Below, piece after piece: positions 1-7,541 of a DNA stretch of 17,803 bases. Origin of the DNA: an uncultured Gammaproteobacteria bacterium (GTDB taxonomy: Bacteria > Pseudomonadota > Gammaproteobacteria > Halothiobacillales > Halothiobacillaceae); NCBI GenBank assembly GCA_938004235.1, contig CALKWL010000009.1, forward strand, positions 1 to 17,803, in the 5' to 3' direction. The notes under the pieces were generated by a model that saw nothing but the letters and a program-made list of their open reading frames with translations, was not told the DNA's origin and made no database searches. How positions within the stretch are numbered: position 1 is the first letter of the stretch; each line of letters opens with the position of its first letter. The position numbers were made by a program, and so were the translations under genes.

Positions 1-48
1 CGACCACCGATATCTACACTCTTTCCCTACACGACGCTCTTCCGATCT
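1..48 (+). other. Illumina P5/TruSeq read-1 adapter left on the contig end
   Basis: These bases match the Illumina universal P5 adapter ending in the read-1 primer site (ACACGACGCTCTTCCGATCT at 29-48), with one difference: T instead of G in the ACCGAGATC segment near position 11. The match stops at base 48, exactly where genomic sequence begins. This is a sequencing or assembly artefact at the end of a draft contig and carries no biology. Confidence 0.97.
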
Positions 49-193
49 CACCTCGAAAAACCTTTCGAGGTGCCCGGGCACTCCATGAATAGAGTGCCGC
101 CAAATCGCGCAAGCGATTGAAATGGCGGGATTTCGTCGCGGGTTTCCCGCGACGAAATCCCTCGAAAAATCCCATGGATGGGGTTTTTCGAGG
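49..193. repeat. Serial-hairpin repeat element, five stem-loops
   Basis: Five inverted repeats lie end to end with almost no spacer. Hairpin 1 is 49-72 (CACCTCGAAA/TTTCGAGGTG), hairpin 2 is 77-98 (GGCACTC/GAGTGCC), and hairpin 3 is 97-128 (CCGCCA and AATCGC paired with GCGATT and TGGCGG). Hairpin 4 is 129-159, a perfect 14-bp stem with a TTT loop. Hairpin 5 is 160-193 (CCTCGAAAAA/TTTTTCGAGG, extended by CCC/GGG). The first and last arms are related (CCTCGAAAAA type), so the block looks like one element with inverted ends. The same CTCGAAAA...TTTTTCGAG ends occur at 2406-2417 and 2493-2503. No coding sequence was found here. It may be a REP/BIME-like or MITE-like intergenic element; the family was not recognised. 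Confidence 0.75.
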
Positions 194-253
194 TTCCCAT
201 AAGCACCTACCAAGTCGTTTCAGCCTTCGTCAAACCCAATGGGAGCTCCAACC

Positions 254-2323
254 ATGCGTTTACGCTTACTTGCCCTGAGCACCACCACCATTTTGCTGGC
301 CGCCTGCGGCGGCGATGACAAAACTATCGTTTATTGCGCCAAGGATGAATTCAACACCGTGGACGCCGATCTCGTCCTGCCTGCATCCCTGGCCGCCGCC
401 CACAGCGAACTGCACATTGCATTGGTGAGCAAGGAGAGCAACCGCAATATTGCTCAGGAAGATGCCAAACTTAGCTGCATCCGCGACATTAATGAATGCA
501 CGGGCAGCATCAGCACCGAAAAGGCGCACCCCGGCCAATACACCCTGACCGCCTACGATACCAAGGGTCTGCCCGTGGGCAGCACCGCCGTGGAAATCAA
601 AAAAGCTTCCAGCGAGGCGGGCTGCTCAGCCAAGCTCGCCGCCAGCATCAATACCGAACTCAAGGCGTATGTTCTCAACCTGCCGCTCTCCGGCACGCTG
701 GGCAATGCCCTGCAACAGCGCTTTGGTGCCAATTTCTGGACGGGTCAGACGGACGGTATTGTCATGCTCTCCGCCGCCGATCTTGACAAGCTCGATGCAA
801 CGCAGCGAATGCAGCTCCAGCAAGCCTACAAGGCCAAGCAGTTTGTTCTCGTCGCCAATGCCAAGCAGGCCGATCTGGAAAAATTCGCCAAGCTTCTGGG
901 CGAACGCAGCGCGCCGATCAGCCTGAAAGCCGATGTGCCTCATCTGGACGCGTTTGCCATGGGATCAACGCCCAAGGCGCTGATGGATGTCACGGCCATT
1001 TTCCCCATTTCCACTGGCAACGGCTGGCAACCCCTGGGTATCGAACCCGACCTTTCCAAAGCCGATCGCGCCAATGACTTTGCTCAATGGATCAAAAGCC
1101 GTGCGGACGGCAAGGATGCCCGCCCCAGTTTGAGCCACGCCAGTCATGTCATCAGCACCAGCGCGCCCGAAGAAGCCGAAGTTGAAATTGATCAAATGTC
1201 TGCGTCCTTTGCCTGGAGCCCTTTCTACAAAGAGGGCTATGACACCGGTACCTGCGACAAGCAGCTTCTTGGACCCTGCTACAACACTTACCAACCGCTC
1301 ATCCAGATATGGCCGGTCTATGTCAGCTCGCCGAATAACGGCATTACCGACTACTTCGTCGTGGAAATGAGTGCCAACCTTGCGCCTCAAGGCTGCTACG
1401 GCTGGTATCAAAACAAGGGCATGGAGCACAACAACCGTCTGCTTGGCTATTTTGCGCAGCATTACTATCTGCAAGGCAAGGTATACAAATCCGACCAAAA
1501 TGGCGGCTCATTCTGGGGCGGCAATGAATTGATGGTGTATCCGGATTACGCCCCGAAAACCACGGCTAGGGAAATTGAAGTCACCACGGGCGTAACCTGG
1601 AGTTTGTCCGGCAACGGTTCGGTTGGTTTCAAAGGTACCGAGCCCACAGGAACCGTAGGATTCTCGGCTGGGGTTTCTTTTAGCAACAGCAGCAAACAGA
1701 CCTACACCTCGATGAGTACGACGGCAAACGTCGCCTCCAGCGCGGGCAACAACCCCAGCGTGGCGCAATGGGATTACGATTCCAAAGACTATGTCAAGGC
1801 ATCGGTCATGCCGGACAATCATGCCTGCGGCGGCTCGGGGTTTGATTTCCGCGCGGTTGACGGTAGCGAAGTTGCCGCGACATACAGCCCTATGACGACG
1901 TATATCTGGCAGGCCAACAAAACCGTGCGCGAGCAATCGGCTCAGGCCCAGGGGGTTCCGGCCTATGGTGGCGAGCGCATCAATCTGAATGTGGAACTCG
2001 ATCTCGGCGTTCTACTCGGCTGGGCGTACTGGCCGGATATGAACGGAGAGTGTGATGGGACGGGTACCTTTACTTCGCTTGGGTGTGCTGATAAGGGCTA
2101 CTACCAACTCGACATGGGCTACTGCGCCGGAAAAAACAATAGCAACGCTGGGCAGCACAGCCTGATTTTTGATGTCGGCTGTGCAACAAACACCGAGTGG
2201 GGCACCATGCCGTTGGGGCCGGATGATAAATCCGCCGGCGACGGCAACCCGGGCAAGCCCAAAGTCTTCAATACCTCAACGCTCCACGTCCCCTTTGCCG
2301 ACGCGACAGCTGCACCCAAGTAA
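254..2323 (+). CDS. Secreted lipoprotein, paralogue array copy 1; possible pore-forming-toxin-like protein
   Basis: This encodes a 689-residue lipoprotein. The signal peptide runs from MRLRLLALSTTT to a lipobox L-A-A-C18, followed by GGDD. I chose the ATG at 254 over 239 because GGGAGC lies just upstream and both paralogues start at the same MRLRLLAL. Residues ~25-190 are nearly identical in patches to the two downstream copies. Residues ~190-300 form a variable domain. The conserved rest contains a TGTC...GPCYNTY Cys pair, GCYGWY, a Gly/Ser/Thr-rich segment of alternating polar and hydrophobic residues (~443-487, from VTTGVTWSLSG onward) and a C-terminal module ending in a WGTMPLGPD...GDGNPG motif. 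The alternating segment and the following WDYDSK and YSPMTTYIWQ parts recall the stem and cap of leukocidin-type beta-barrel toxins. This is pattern resemblance, not proof. An intrinsic terminator follows at 2341-2382. The function is otherwise unknown. Confidence 0.9.
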   Translation: MRLRLLALSTTTILLAACGGDDKTIVYCAKDEFNTVDADLVLPASLAAAHSELHIALVSKESNRNIAQEDAKLSCIRDINECTGSISTEKAHPGQYTLTAYDTKGLPVGSTAVEIKKASSEAGCSAKLAASINTELKAYVLNLPLSGTLGNALQQRFGANFWTGQTDGIVMLSAADLDKLDATQRMQLQQAYKAKQFVLVANAKQADLEKFAKLLGERSAPISLKADVPHLDAFAMGSTPKALMDVTAIFPISTGNGWQPLGIEPDLSKADRANDFAQWIKSRADGKDARPSLSHASHVISTSAPEEAEVEIDQMSASFAWSPFYKEGYDTGTCDKQLLGPCYNTYQPLIQIWPVYVSSPNNGITDYFVVEMSANLAPQGCYGWYQNKGMEHNNRLLGYFAQHYYLQGKVYKSDQNGGSFWGGNELMVYPDYAPKTTAREIEVTTGVTWSLSGNGSVGFKGTEPTGTVGFSAGVSFSNSSKQTYTSMSTTANVASSAGNNPSVAQWDYDSKDYVKASVMPDNHACGGSGFDFRAVDGSEVAATYSPMTTYIWQANKTVREQSAQAQGVPAYGGERINLNVELDLGVLLGWAYWPDMNGECDGTGTFTSLGCADKGYYQLDMGYCAGKNNSNAGQHSLIFDVGCATNTEWGTMPLGPDDKSAGDGNPGKPKVFNTSTLHVPFADATAAPK

Positions 2324-2340
2324 AGCATTTGCCGCAACGA

Positions 2341-2382
2341 GCAAGGCTCAGGCATCTGCGGGTGCTTGAGCTTGCCTTTTTT
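2341..2382 (+). terminator. Rho-independent terminator after lipoprotein copy 1
   Basis: Arms GCAAGGCTCAGGCA and TGCTTGAGCTTGC form an imperfect stem around a TCTGCGGG loop, ending in CC and a run of six T (2377-2382). It starts 17 bases after the stop codon of copy 1, so copy 1 is probably its own transcription unit. Confidence 0.8.
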
Positions 2383-2405
2383 CAACCCGTCACATTTAAA
2401 GAATA

Positions 2406-2503
2406 GCTCGAAAAGCCCCTGATTCATCGTTCCCGCGTAGGCGGGAACCCAGTAAAAAAACGATCCAGATACCCGCCTTCGCGGGTATGACTGGTTTTTC
2501 GAG
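2406..2503. repeat. Nested inverted-repeat element with two REP-like hairpins
   Basis: Outer arms GCTCGAAAAGCC (2406-2417) and GGTTTTTCGAG (2493-2503) enclose two hairpins. One is GTTCCCGC/GCGGGAAC (2429-2436 and 2441-2448), the other ATACCCGC/GCGGGTAT (2469-2476 and 2481-2488). The CCCGCGTAGGCGGG type of hairpin is a common intergenic repeat in many proteobacteria. The outer arms match those of the element at 49-193, which suggests a shared family. Confidence 0.7.
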
Positions 2504-2517
2504 GTAGCTTAAAAAGG

Positions 2518-2665
2518 ATTTACGCAGGGAGCTGGATTAGCCCCCTCTCCCCTCGCGTGAGAGGGTTGGGGGCGCGCGGCATCAGCTAAAACAAAAGCTT
2601 ATGCCGATTTCCCCAGTCCGTCCCCATCAGGGAGGAGGGAGTCGAAACCGGGTTTCGCGTAAGCT
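2518..2665. repeat. Repeat element with TTACGCA/GCGTAA ends, divergent copy
   Basis: It begins ATTTACGCAGGGAGCTGGAT and ends near TTTCGCGTAAGC (2653-2664), so the ends are short inverted repeats. Inside is a GC-rich stem: GCCCCC/GGGGGC (2540-2545 and 2568-2573) around CCCTC/GAGGG. The left part aligns with the shorter element at 15740-15811 (TTACGCAGCGAACGGATTTAA plus the same CCCCTCTCCC hairpin). No open reading frame of note lies inside. Confidence 0.55.
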
Positions 2666-2775
2666 CTATGTATTTTTGTCGTGGAGTGTCACACAAAATC
2701 ACACAAGCAGCATTAAACATCACATGAACTAAGCAAACATAGCCCTGCGTGGGGTTTGCGTCACCGCTTGGCGGT

Positions 2776-2805
2776 TTGCGGCATGATCTGACCCAAAATT
2801 TTAAT
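2776..2805 (+). promoter_or_regulatory. Possible sigma70 promoter for lipoprotein copy 2
   Basis: A TTGCGG -35 candidate (2776-2781) and a TTTAAT -10 candidate (2800-2805) are separated by 18 bases, in the AT-richer stretch just upstream of the AAAGGAG ribosome binding site of copy 2. This is a match by eye only. The rest of 2666-2775 shows nothing else I can name, apart from a short near-repeat (CACACAAAATCACACAAG, ~2690-2707). Confidence 0.25.
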
Positions 2806-2824
2806 CAACAAAGGAGCTCCGACC

Positions 2825-4885
2825 ATGCGTTTACGCTTACTTGCCCTGAGCACCACCACCCTTCTTTTGAGTGCCTGCGGTGGGGACGACGCCCCCGTCA
2901 TTTCTTGCGCCAAGGATGAATTCAGCAGCGTGGATGTTGAACTCGCCCTGCCCGCGTCGCAGGCAAACCTGCGCGAATTGCGGGTGACGTTGGTGAACAA
3001 GGAGAGCCAGCGCAATATCGCCCAAGAGGGTGCCAAAGTCGCTTGCTCTTCTATCAAACCTTACGGATGCTCGGCCACGATTGCCACCGAAAAGGCGCAC
3101 CCCGGTCAATACACTCTGACCGCCTACGATGCCAAGGGCTTGCCCGTGGGCAGCACCGCCGTGGAAATCAAAAAAGCTTCCAGCGAGGCCGGCTGCTCAG
3201 CCAAGCTCGCCGCCAGCATCAATACCGAACTCAAGGCGTATGTGCTCAACCTGCCGCTCTCCGGCACGCTGGGCGATGCCCTGCAAGCTGCCTTGGGCGC
3301 TAATTTCTGGACGGGTCAGACGGACGGTATCGTCATGCTCTCCGCCGCCGATCTTGACAAGCTCGATGCAACGCAGCGCATGCAGCTCAAGGATGTCATC
3401 AAAGCCGGGCAATACGTACTTGTCACCAATGCCATGCAGCAACGCATTGATACTATGGGTAAAATCCTTGACACAGGCGCGCCCATTGCGTTGAAAAAAG
3501 AGCAACCTTACCTTGACTTTATTGCGATCGGCTCCAACCCCAAAGCGGCGCTTGATGGATTTGGCATGATGCCCGTTGCTGGAGGCTCGCACGCTGAGGA
3601 AGGTTGGCAGCCTTTGGGTATTGAATCGGAAAACCAGAAAGCCATACGAGTTAACGAATTTATAAACTGGGTTAAAACCCGGAACAATGACAAACCAGCT
3701 CTGGCTAAACTAAACCGCGCAAGCCTAGTAAAAGCAAGCGGTGAAAGCGGCTATGTATCTATCGATCAAATGGCCGCATCCTACGCTTGGACAAACCAGT
3801 ACAGCGTGGCCTATAACACTGGCACATGTGATAGCTCTCTTATGGGACCCTGCTACAACACTTACCAGGTATCCGCCAATTTCTGGCCTGTCTATGTTAG
3901 TTCTTACAATAACAATATCAGCGATTATTTCATTGTCACCTTGGGCTCCAATCTAGCGCCGCAAGGATGTTATGGTTGGTATCGGAACAAAGGCAAGAGT
4001 CACGAAGATCGAATCATTGCCTACTTTGCTCAGCACTATTTCTATGAGGCAAAGATTTACAAGAGCACAGCCAATGGAGGATCGTTCTGGTCGTACAATG
4101 ACCTCCAAGTCAATCCGAATTACCAGCCAAACACCACTGCATCGACTGTGGACGTAACCACCGGTGTGAATTGGAGTTTGACTGGTACCGGTTCTGTGGG
4201 AGCCACTGCTTCTGGGCCGACCGGAAGTGTTGGATTTTCGGCAGGAGTTACCTTTACTAACAGCTCAAAACAAACCTATACCGCTATGGCTGCGACCTCA
4301 AATGTAGCCTCCAGCGCACAATCCAACCCTAGCCTCGCCAAATGGGACTATGACTCCAAAAACTATGTCAAAAACTCCGTTATGCCGCATGACAATGGCT
4401 GCGCCGGTTCGGATTTTAACTTTGAGCCTATCGATTCTACCGACGTATCGGCCACATTCAGCCCACAAACGACTTTTCTTTGGCAAGCAACCAAAAACGT
4501 AAGAGAACAGATGGCAAATGAACAAGGGGTAAACCCATACGGCAGCGATAGAATTACGATCAATGCTGAGATAGATCTAGGTGTTTTGCTGGGCTGGGCT
4601 TATTGGCCGGATGATATAGGTCAGTGCAGTGGCGCTGAATTTAATTGCGCTGACAATGGCTACTACGAACTGGATGCAGGCGGCTGCGCTGGGAAAAACA
4701 AAAACTCAAACGGCCTGCAAAGTTTGATTTATGACGTAGGTTGCTCATACGACACTGAATGGGGAACCATGCCACTTGGCCCGGATAATAAATCAGCAGG
4801 CGACGGCAATCCCGGGCAGCCCAAGATTTTGAACTCGCCAACGCTCTATGTGCCCTTCGCCTATGCCTCAGCCGCACCGCAATAA
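2825..4885 (+). CDS. Secreted lipoprotein, paralogue array copy 2; possible pore-forming-toxin-like protein
   Basis: This encodes 686 residues with the same lipoprotein signal peptide, lipobox L-S-A-C, and AAAGGAG at good spacing upstream of the ATG. The first 87 coding bases (2825-2911) are identical to copy 3. The block 3089-3390 is near-identical to copy 1. From about 3400 onward the gene diverges and by eye becomes richer in A+T than its own 5' third and than copies 1 and 3. Conserved landmarks are TGTC...GPCYNTY, GCYGWY, the Gly/Ser-rich alternating hairpin near residues 444-490, WDYDSK and WGTMPLGPD. As for copy 1, a leukocidin-like beta-barrel toxin is the best guess on pattern alone; the molecular function is unproven. 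No clear T-tailed terminator follows, but a long hairpin lies at 4972-5017. Confidence 0.9.
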   Translation: MRLRLLALSTTTLLLSACGGDDAPVISCAKDEFSSVDVELALPASQANLRELRVTLVNKESQRNIAQEGAKVACSSIKPYGCSATIATEKAHPGQYTLTAYDAKGLPVGSTAVEIKKASSEAGCSAKLAASINTELKAYVLNLPLSGTLGDALQAALGANFWTGQTDGIVMLSAADLDKLDATQRMQLKDVIKAGQYVLVTNAMQQRIDTMGKILDTGAPIALKKEQPYLDFIAIGSNPKAALDGFGMMPVAGGSHAEEGWQPLGIESENQKAIRVNEFINWVKTRNNDKPALAKLNRASLVKASGESGYVSIDQMAASYAWTNQYSVAYNTGTCDSSLMGPCYNTYQVSANFWPVYVSSYNNNISDYFIVTLGSNLAPQGCYGWYRNKGKSHEDRIIAYFAQHYFYEAKIYKSTANGGSFWSYNDLQVNPNYQPNTTASTVDVTTGVNWSLTGTGSVGATASGPTGSVGFSAGVTFTNSSKQTYTAMAATSNVASSAQSNPSLAKWDYDSKNYVKNSVMPHDNGCAGSDFNFEPIDSTDVSATFSPQTTFLWQATKNVREQMANEQGVNPYGSDRITINAEIDLGVLLGWAYWPDDIGQCSGAEFNCADNGYYELDAGGCAGKNKNSNGLQSLIYDVGCSYDTEWGTMPLGPDNKSAGDGNPGQPKILNSPTLYVPFAYASAAPQ

Positions 4886-4971
4886 ACCATCGGCCATAAG
4901 GCGCCCAACAGATTGTTAAGGCGCCAAGAAATACACAGGAATTTTTCGCCGCCCCCGGTCATCGGCCGGAT

Positions 4972-5017
4972 GCGGCGTGTTGCAAAAGGGTAGGCAGACC
5001 TTTTTGCAACACGCCGC
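4972..5017. repeat. Long inverted repeat downstream of copy 2
   Basis: Perfect 16-base arms, GCGGCGTGTTGCAAAA (4972-4987) and its complement (5002-5017), flank a 14-base loop. No T tract follows, so it is either a Rho-assisted 3' end structure or another dispersed hairpin. The remaining intergenic bases, 4886-4971, hold no other feature I can support. Confidence 0.6.
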
Positions 5018-5044
5018 CCAACTGAACCCACACGAGTTTTAAGA

Positions 5045-5264
5045 ATGACAACACCCCCGCACATCATCTCTTGCCTACACACTCGCCCTTGGCTTGGCTC
5101 TGACAATCAGCCTGACCGCGTGCAATGACAGTGAACCAAGCGGGACAAACGGCGCGCTTTCCATCAACCAAGGCGCTGAAATCACCACGGGCAAGGGCGT
5201 CGCGTGGGGCGTACCCGTCGCGCTCAACGCTAGCCGCAGTGAAGATAGCCATCGACTCAAATGA
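5045..5264 (+). pseudogene. Frameshifted, truncated lipoprotein remnant
   Basis: The ATG at 5045 opens only a 27-codon frame. If one C is removed from the run at 5054-5058, the frame continues as MTTPRTSSLAYTLALGLAL, then TISLTAC with a clear lipobox (L-T-A-C), then about 47 more residues (NDSEPSGTNGALSINQG...) to a TGA at 5262-5264. In the observed sequence the downstream frame (5049-5264) has no usable ATG. The mature part resembles none of the three paralogues beyond being a lipoprotein. The stop lies just before copy 3, so the gene was probably cut when copy 3 was placed there, or the fragment decayed. A sequencing error in the C run would restore a ~72-residue lipoprotein. Confidence 0.6.
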
Positions 5265-5302
5265 TTACAATCGCTTTTAAATACACAGAGAGAACTGTGC
5301 CC

Positions 5303-7339
5303 ATGCGTTTACGCTTACTTGCCCTGAGCACCACCACCCTTCTTTTGAGTGCCTGCGGTGGGGACGACGCCCCCGTCATTTCTTGCGCCGCAAACGAATT
5401 CAACGCGGTAGATGCCAAGCTCGCCCTGCCGGCATCCCTGGCCGCCGCCCACAGCGAACTGCGTGTTTCTCTGGTAAGCAAAGAGAGCAATCACAATATT
5501 GCCCAAGAGGGCTCCAAACTCAGCTGCATCCGCGACATCAAGGAATGCACGGGCAGCATCAGCACCGAAAAGGCGCACCCCGGCCAATACACCCTGACCG
5601 CCTACGATACCAAGGGTCTGCCCGTGGGCAGCACCGCAGTGGAAATCAAAAAAGCTTCCAGCGAGGCGGGCTGCTCAGCCAGGCTCGCCGCCAGCATCAA
5701 TACCGAACTCAAGGCGTATGTGCTCAACCTGCCGCTCTCCGGCACGCTGGGCGATGCCCTGCAAGCTGCCTTGGGCGCTAATTTCTGGACGGGGCAATCG
5801 GATGGCATTTTGATGCTCTCTGCTCAAGACTTGGCCAACCTGAATCAATCACAACGCTTGCAGATCAAAGACGCGGCTAAGGCGGGCAAGCATGTTGTCG
5901 TGACTCATGTAACTCAGGCCGACATCAAAAAAGCGAGCGAACTGCTCGGCATGAGTGCTCCCATCACGCTGAACAAGAGCCAGCCCTATCTTGATTTCAT
6001 TGCTCTTGGCTCAAATGACGCCGCTCAGATCCATGGCTTTGGCATGGTGCCCGTTGTGGGTGGCACTCAAGTCAATGAAGGCTGGCTGCCGCTTGGCGTT
6101 GAGCCCGAGCCTCAAAAAATGGTGAGGGTCAAGGAGTTTATCAACTGGCTTAAACAACCCGCCGCAACCAAAACAGCGACTGTACAAAGCGGCCTCGCAA
6201 ATCCCGCTGGCAGTGGCACGGGCTACGTTGAAATCCAGAATATGCCCGCCTCATTTTTGTGGACGCACCAGTACAGCGTTGCCTACAACACGGGAACCTG
6301 CAACAGCAAACTACTGGGGCCGTGTTACAACACCTACCAAGTCACGGCGACAGCCTGGCCGGTTTATGTCAGCTCGTTTAACAACAATATTACGGATTAC
6401 TTCATCGTCACCTTGGGCTCCAATCTCTCCCCCCAAGGCTGCTACGGCTGGTATCGCGGCCAGGGCATGGATCACGAGAACCGTATTGCTGCCTATTGGG
6501 CGCAGCACTACACCTACCAGGCCAGTGCATTTACTCCAGAGCAAGGCTTTTGGGGCTTTGATGACTTGCAAATCAACTCCAACTATCAGCCGAATACAGC
6601 TTCGTCCAGCGTGGATGTCACAACCGGAGTGACTTGGAACCTCAGTGGAACCGGCTCTGTAGGCTCATCAGGTGCAAGCGTTGGGTTCTCTGCGGGAGTC
6701 AGTTTCTCTAATACCCAGCAACAAACCTACACCGCCATGTCAGCGACTTCCAATGTAGCGCAGAGCGGTCAGGACAACCCCAGTTACGCCCGCTGGGATT
6801 ATGACTCCAAGGACTACGTCAAAAGCACGATTGTTCCAAGCAATCGCGCATGTGGCGGCCCAGGCTTTCATTTCCCGTCGATTGACAACACCGATGTTTC
6901 AGCGACCTTTAGCCCGCAAACCACCTTTTTGTGGCAGGCCACTAAAAACGTCAGGGAAACCCTCGCAAAGTCTCAAGGTGTGGCGCCCTACAGCAGCGCT
7001 GGGGTCACGCTGCCTGTCAAAGTCGAGCTGGATGTGCTTCTGGGTTGGGCGTATTGGAGCGCTGATTATTTTCAGGGTCAATGTAAGGGACCATCAGGGT
7101 ATGTCGAGGAAACATACAAGCTGGATACGGGCGCTAACGCTTACATTAGTAACACCAACCCCGGGATTGATAGCCTTATTTTCGATGTGAGCTGCGAAAC
7201 CGACACCGAATTTGGAACCATGCCGCTCGGCCCGAAAGATCACTCGGGCGGCGATGGCAACCCCGGCCAAGCAACCGTTCTGTCCTCTCCGTTCCTTAAT
7301 TTACCTTTCGCCAGCGCGAGCACCGCCCCGGCAAATTAA
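5303..7339 (+). CDS. Secreted lipoprotein, paralogue array copy 3; possible pore-forming-toxin-like protein
   Basis: This encodes 678 residues. The ATG at 5303 aligns with the starts of copies 1 and 2. An in-frame ATG at 5261 would add 14 residues before the signal peptide and is less likely. Sequence identity to copy 2 begins at about 5301, so the GGAGCTCC ribosome-binding region shared by copies 1 and 2 is missing; AGAGAG (~5287-5292) is a weaker site. Residues 1-29 match copy 2, residues ~40-130 match copy 1 (SLAAAHSEL, SCIRDI-ECTGSIS), and residues ~150-175 match copy 2 (DALQAALGANFW). The later part has TGTC...GPCYNTY, GCYGWYR, the Gly/Ser-rich alternating segment (~439-478), FSPQTTFLWQ and the same C-terminal module. 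The role is inferred only by resemblance to beta-barrel toxins. Confidence 0.9.
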   Translation: MRLRLLALSTTTLLLSACGGDDAPVISCAANEFNAVDAKLALPASLAAAHSELRVSLVSKESNHNIAQEGSKLSCIRDIKECTGSISTEKAHPGQYTLTAYDTKGLPVGSTAVEIKKASSEAGCSARLAASINTELKAYVLNLPLSGTLGDALQAALGANFWTGQSDGILMLSAQDLANLNQSQRLQIKDAAKAGKHVVVTHVTQADIKKASELLGMSAPITLNKSQPYLDFIALGSNDAAQIHGFGMVPVVGGTQVNEGWLPLGVEPEPQKMVRVKEFINWLKQPAATKTATVQSGLANPAGSGTGYVEIQNMPASFLWTHQYSVAYNTGTCNSKLLGPCYNTYQVTATAWPVYVSSFNNNITDYFIVTLGSNLSPQGCYGWYRGQGMDHENRIAAYWAQHYTYQASAFTPEQGFWGFDDLQINSNYQPNTASSSVDVTTGVTWNLSGTGSVGSSGASVGFSAGVSFSNTQQQTYTAMSATSNVAQSGQDNPSYARWDYDSKDYVKSTIVPSNRACGGPGFHFPSIDNTDVSATFSPQTTFLWQATKNVRETLAKSQGVAPYSSAGVTLPVKVELDVLLGWAYWSADYFQGQCKGPSGYVEETYKLDTGANAYISNTNPGIDSLIFDVSCETDTEFGTMPLGPKDHSGGDGNPGQATVLSSPFLNLPFASASTAPAN

Positions 7340-7390
7340 AGCAACTTAACCATCAAACGGCGCCGCCCATCACACACGCCCATTGTAGGC

Positions 7391-7442
7391 GCGGGCTTGC
7401 CCGCGAATAGCTGCTCTCCGAAGCCTTCGCGGGCAAGCCGGC
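7391..7442. repeat. Pair of REP-like hairpin sequences in inverted orientation
   Basis: GCGGGCTTGCCCGCGAA (7391-7407) and TTCGCGGGCAAGCCGGC (7426-7442) are inverted copies of a Pseudomonas-like REP core, preceded by TGTAGGC as in many REP units. Each half can fold alone and the two can pair with each other. It lies 52 bases after the stop codon of copy 3 and may also serve as its 3' end structure. Confidence 0.7.
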
Positions 7443-7448
7443 TCCGCT

Positions 7449-7479
7449 TTGTCATGTTGTGTCAGAGCGAATTTATATT
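7449..7479 (+). promoter_or_regulatory. Possible promoter for the GH5 cellulase gene
   Basis: TTGTCA (7449-7454) and TATATT (7474-7479) are separated by 19 bases, slightly long for sigma70. A small ACGCC/GGCGT hairpin follows in the leader near 7487-7499. This was picked by eye and is only a candidate. Confidence 0.25.
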
Positions 7480-7541
7480 TTTCAAAACGCCGTGGGCGTC
7501 TTTATCCAGGCAACCAACAAAACCCATAGGGGTAAAAAATC

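Noticed and set aside
5261..5302. Upstream in-frame ATG for lipoprotein copy 3, overlapping the TGA of the remnant
   Set aside because: It would add 14 residues before a signal peptide that starts at the same MRLRLLAL in all paralogues. The ATGA overlap looks like chance at a junction.
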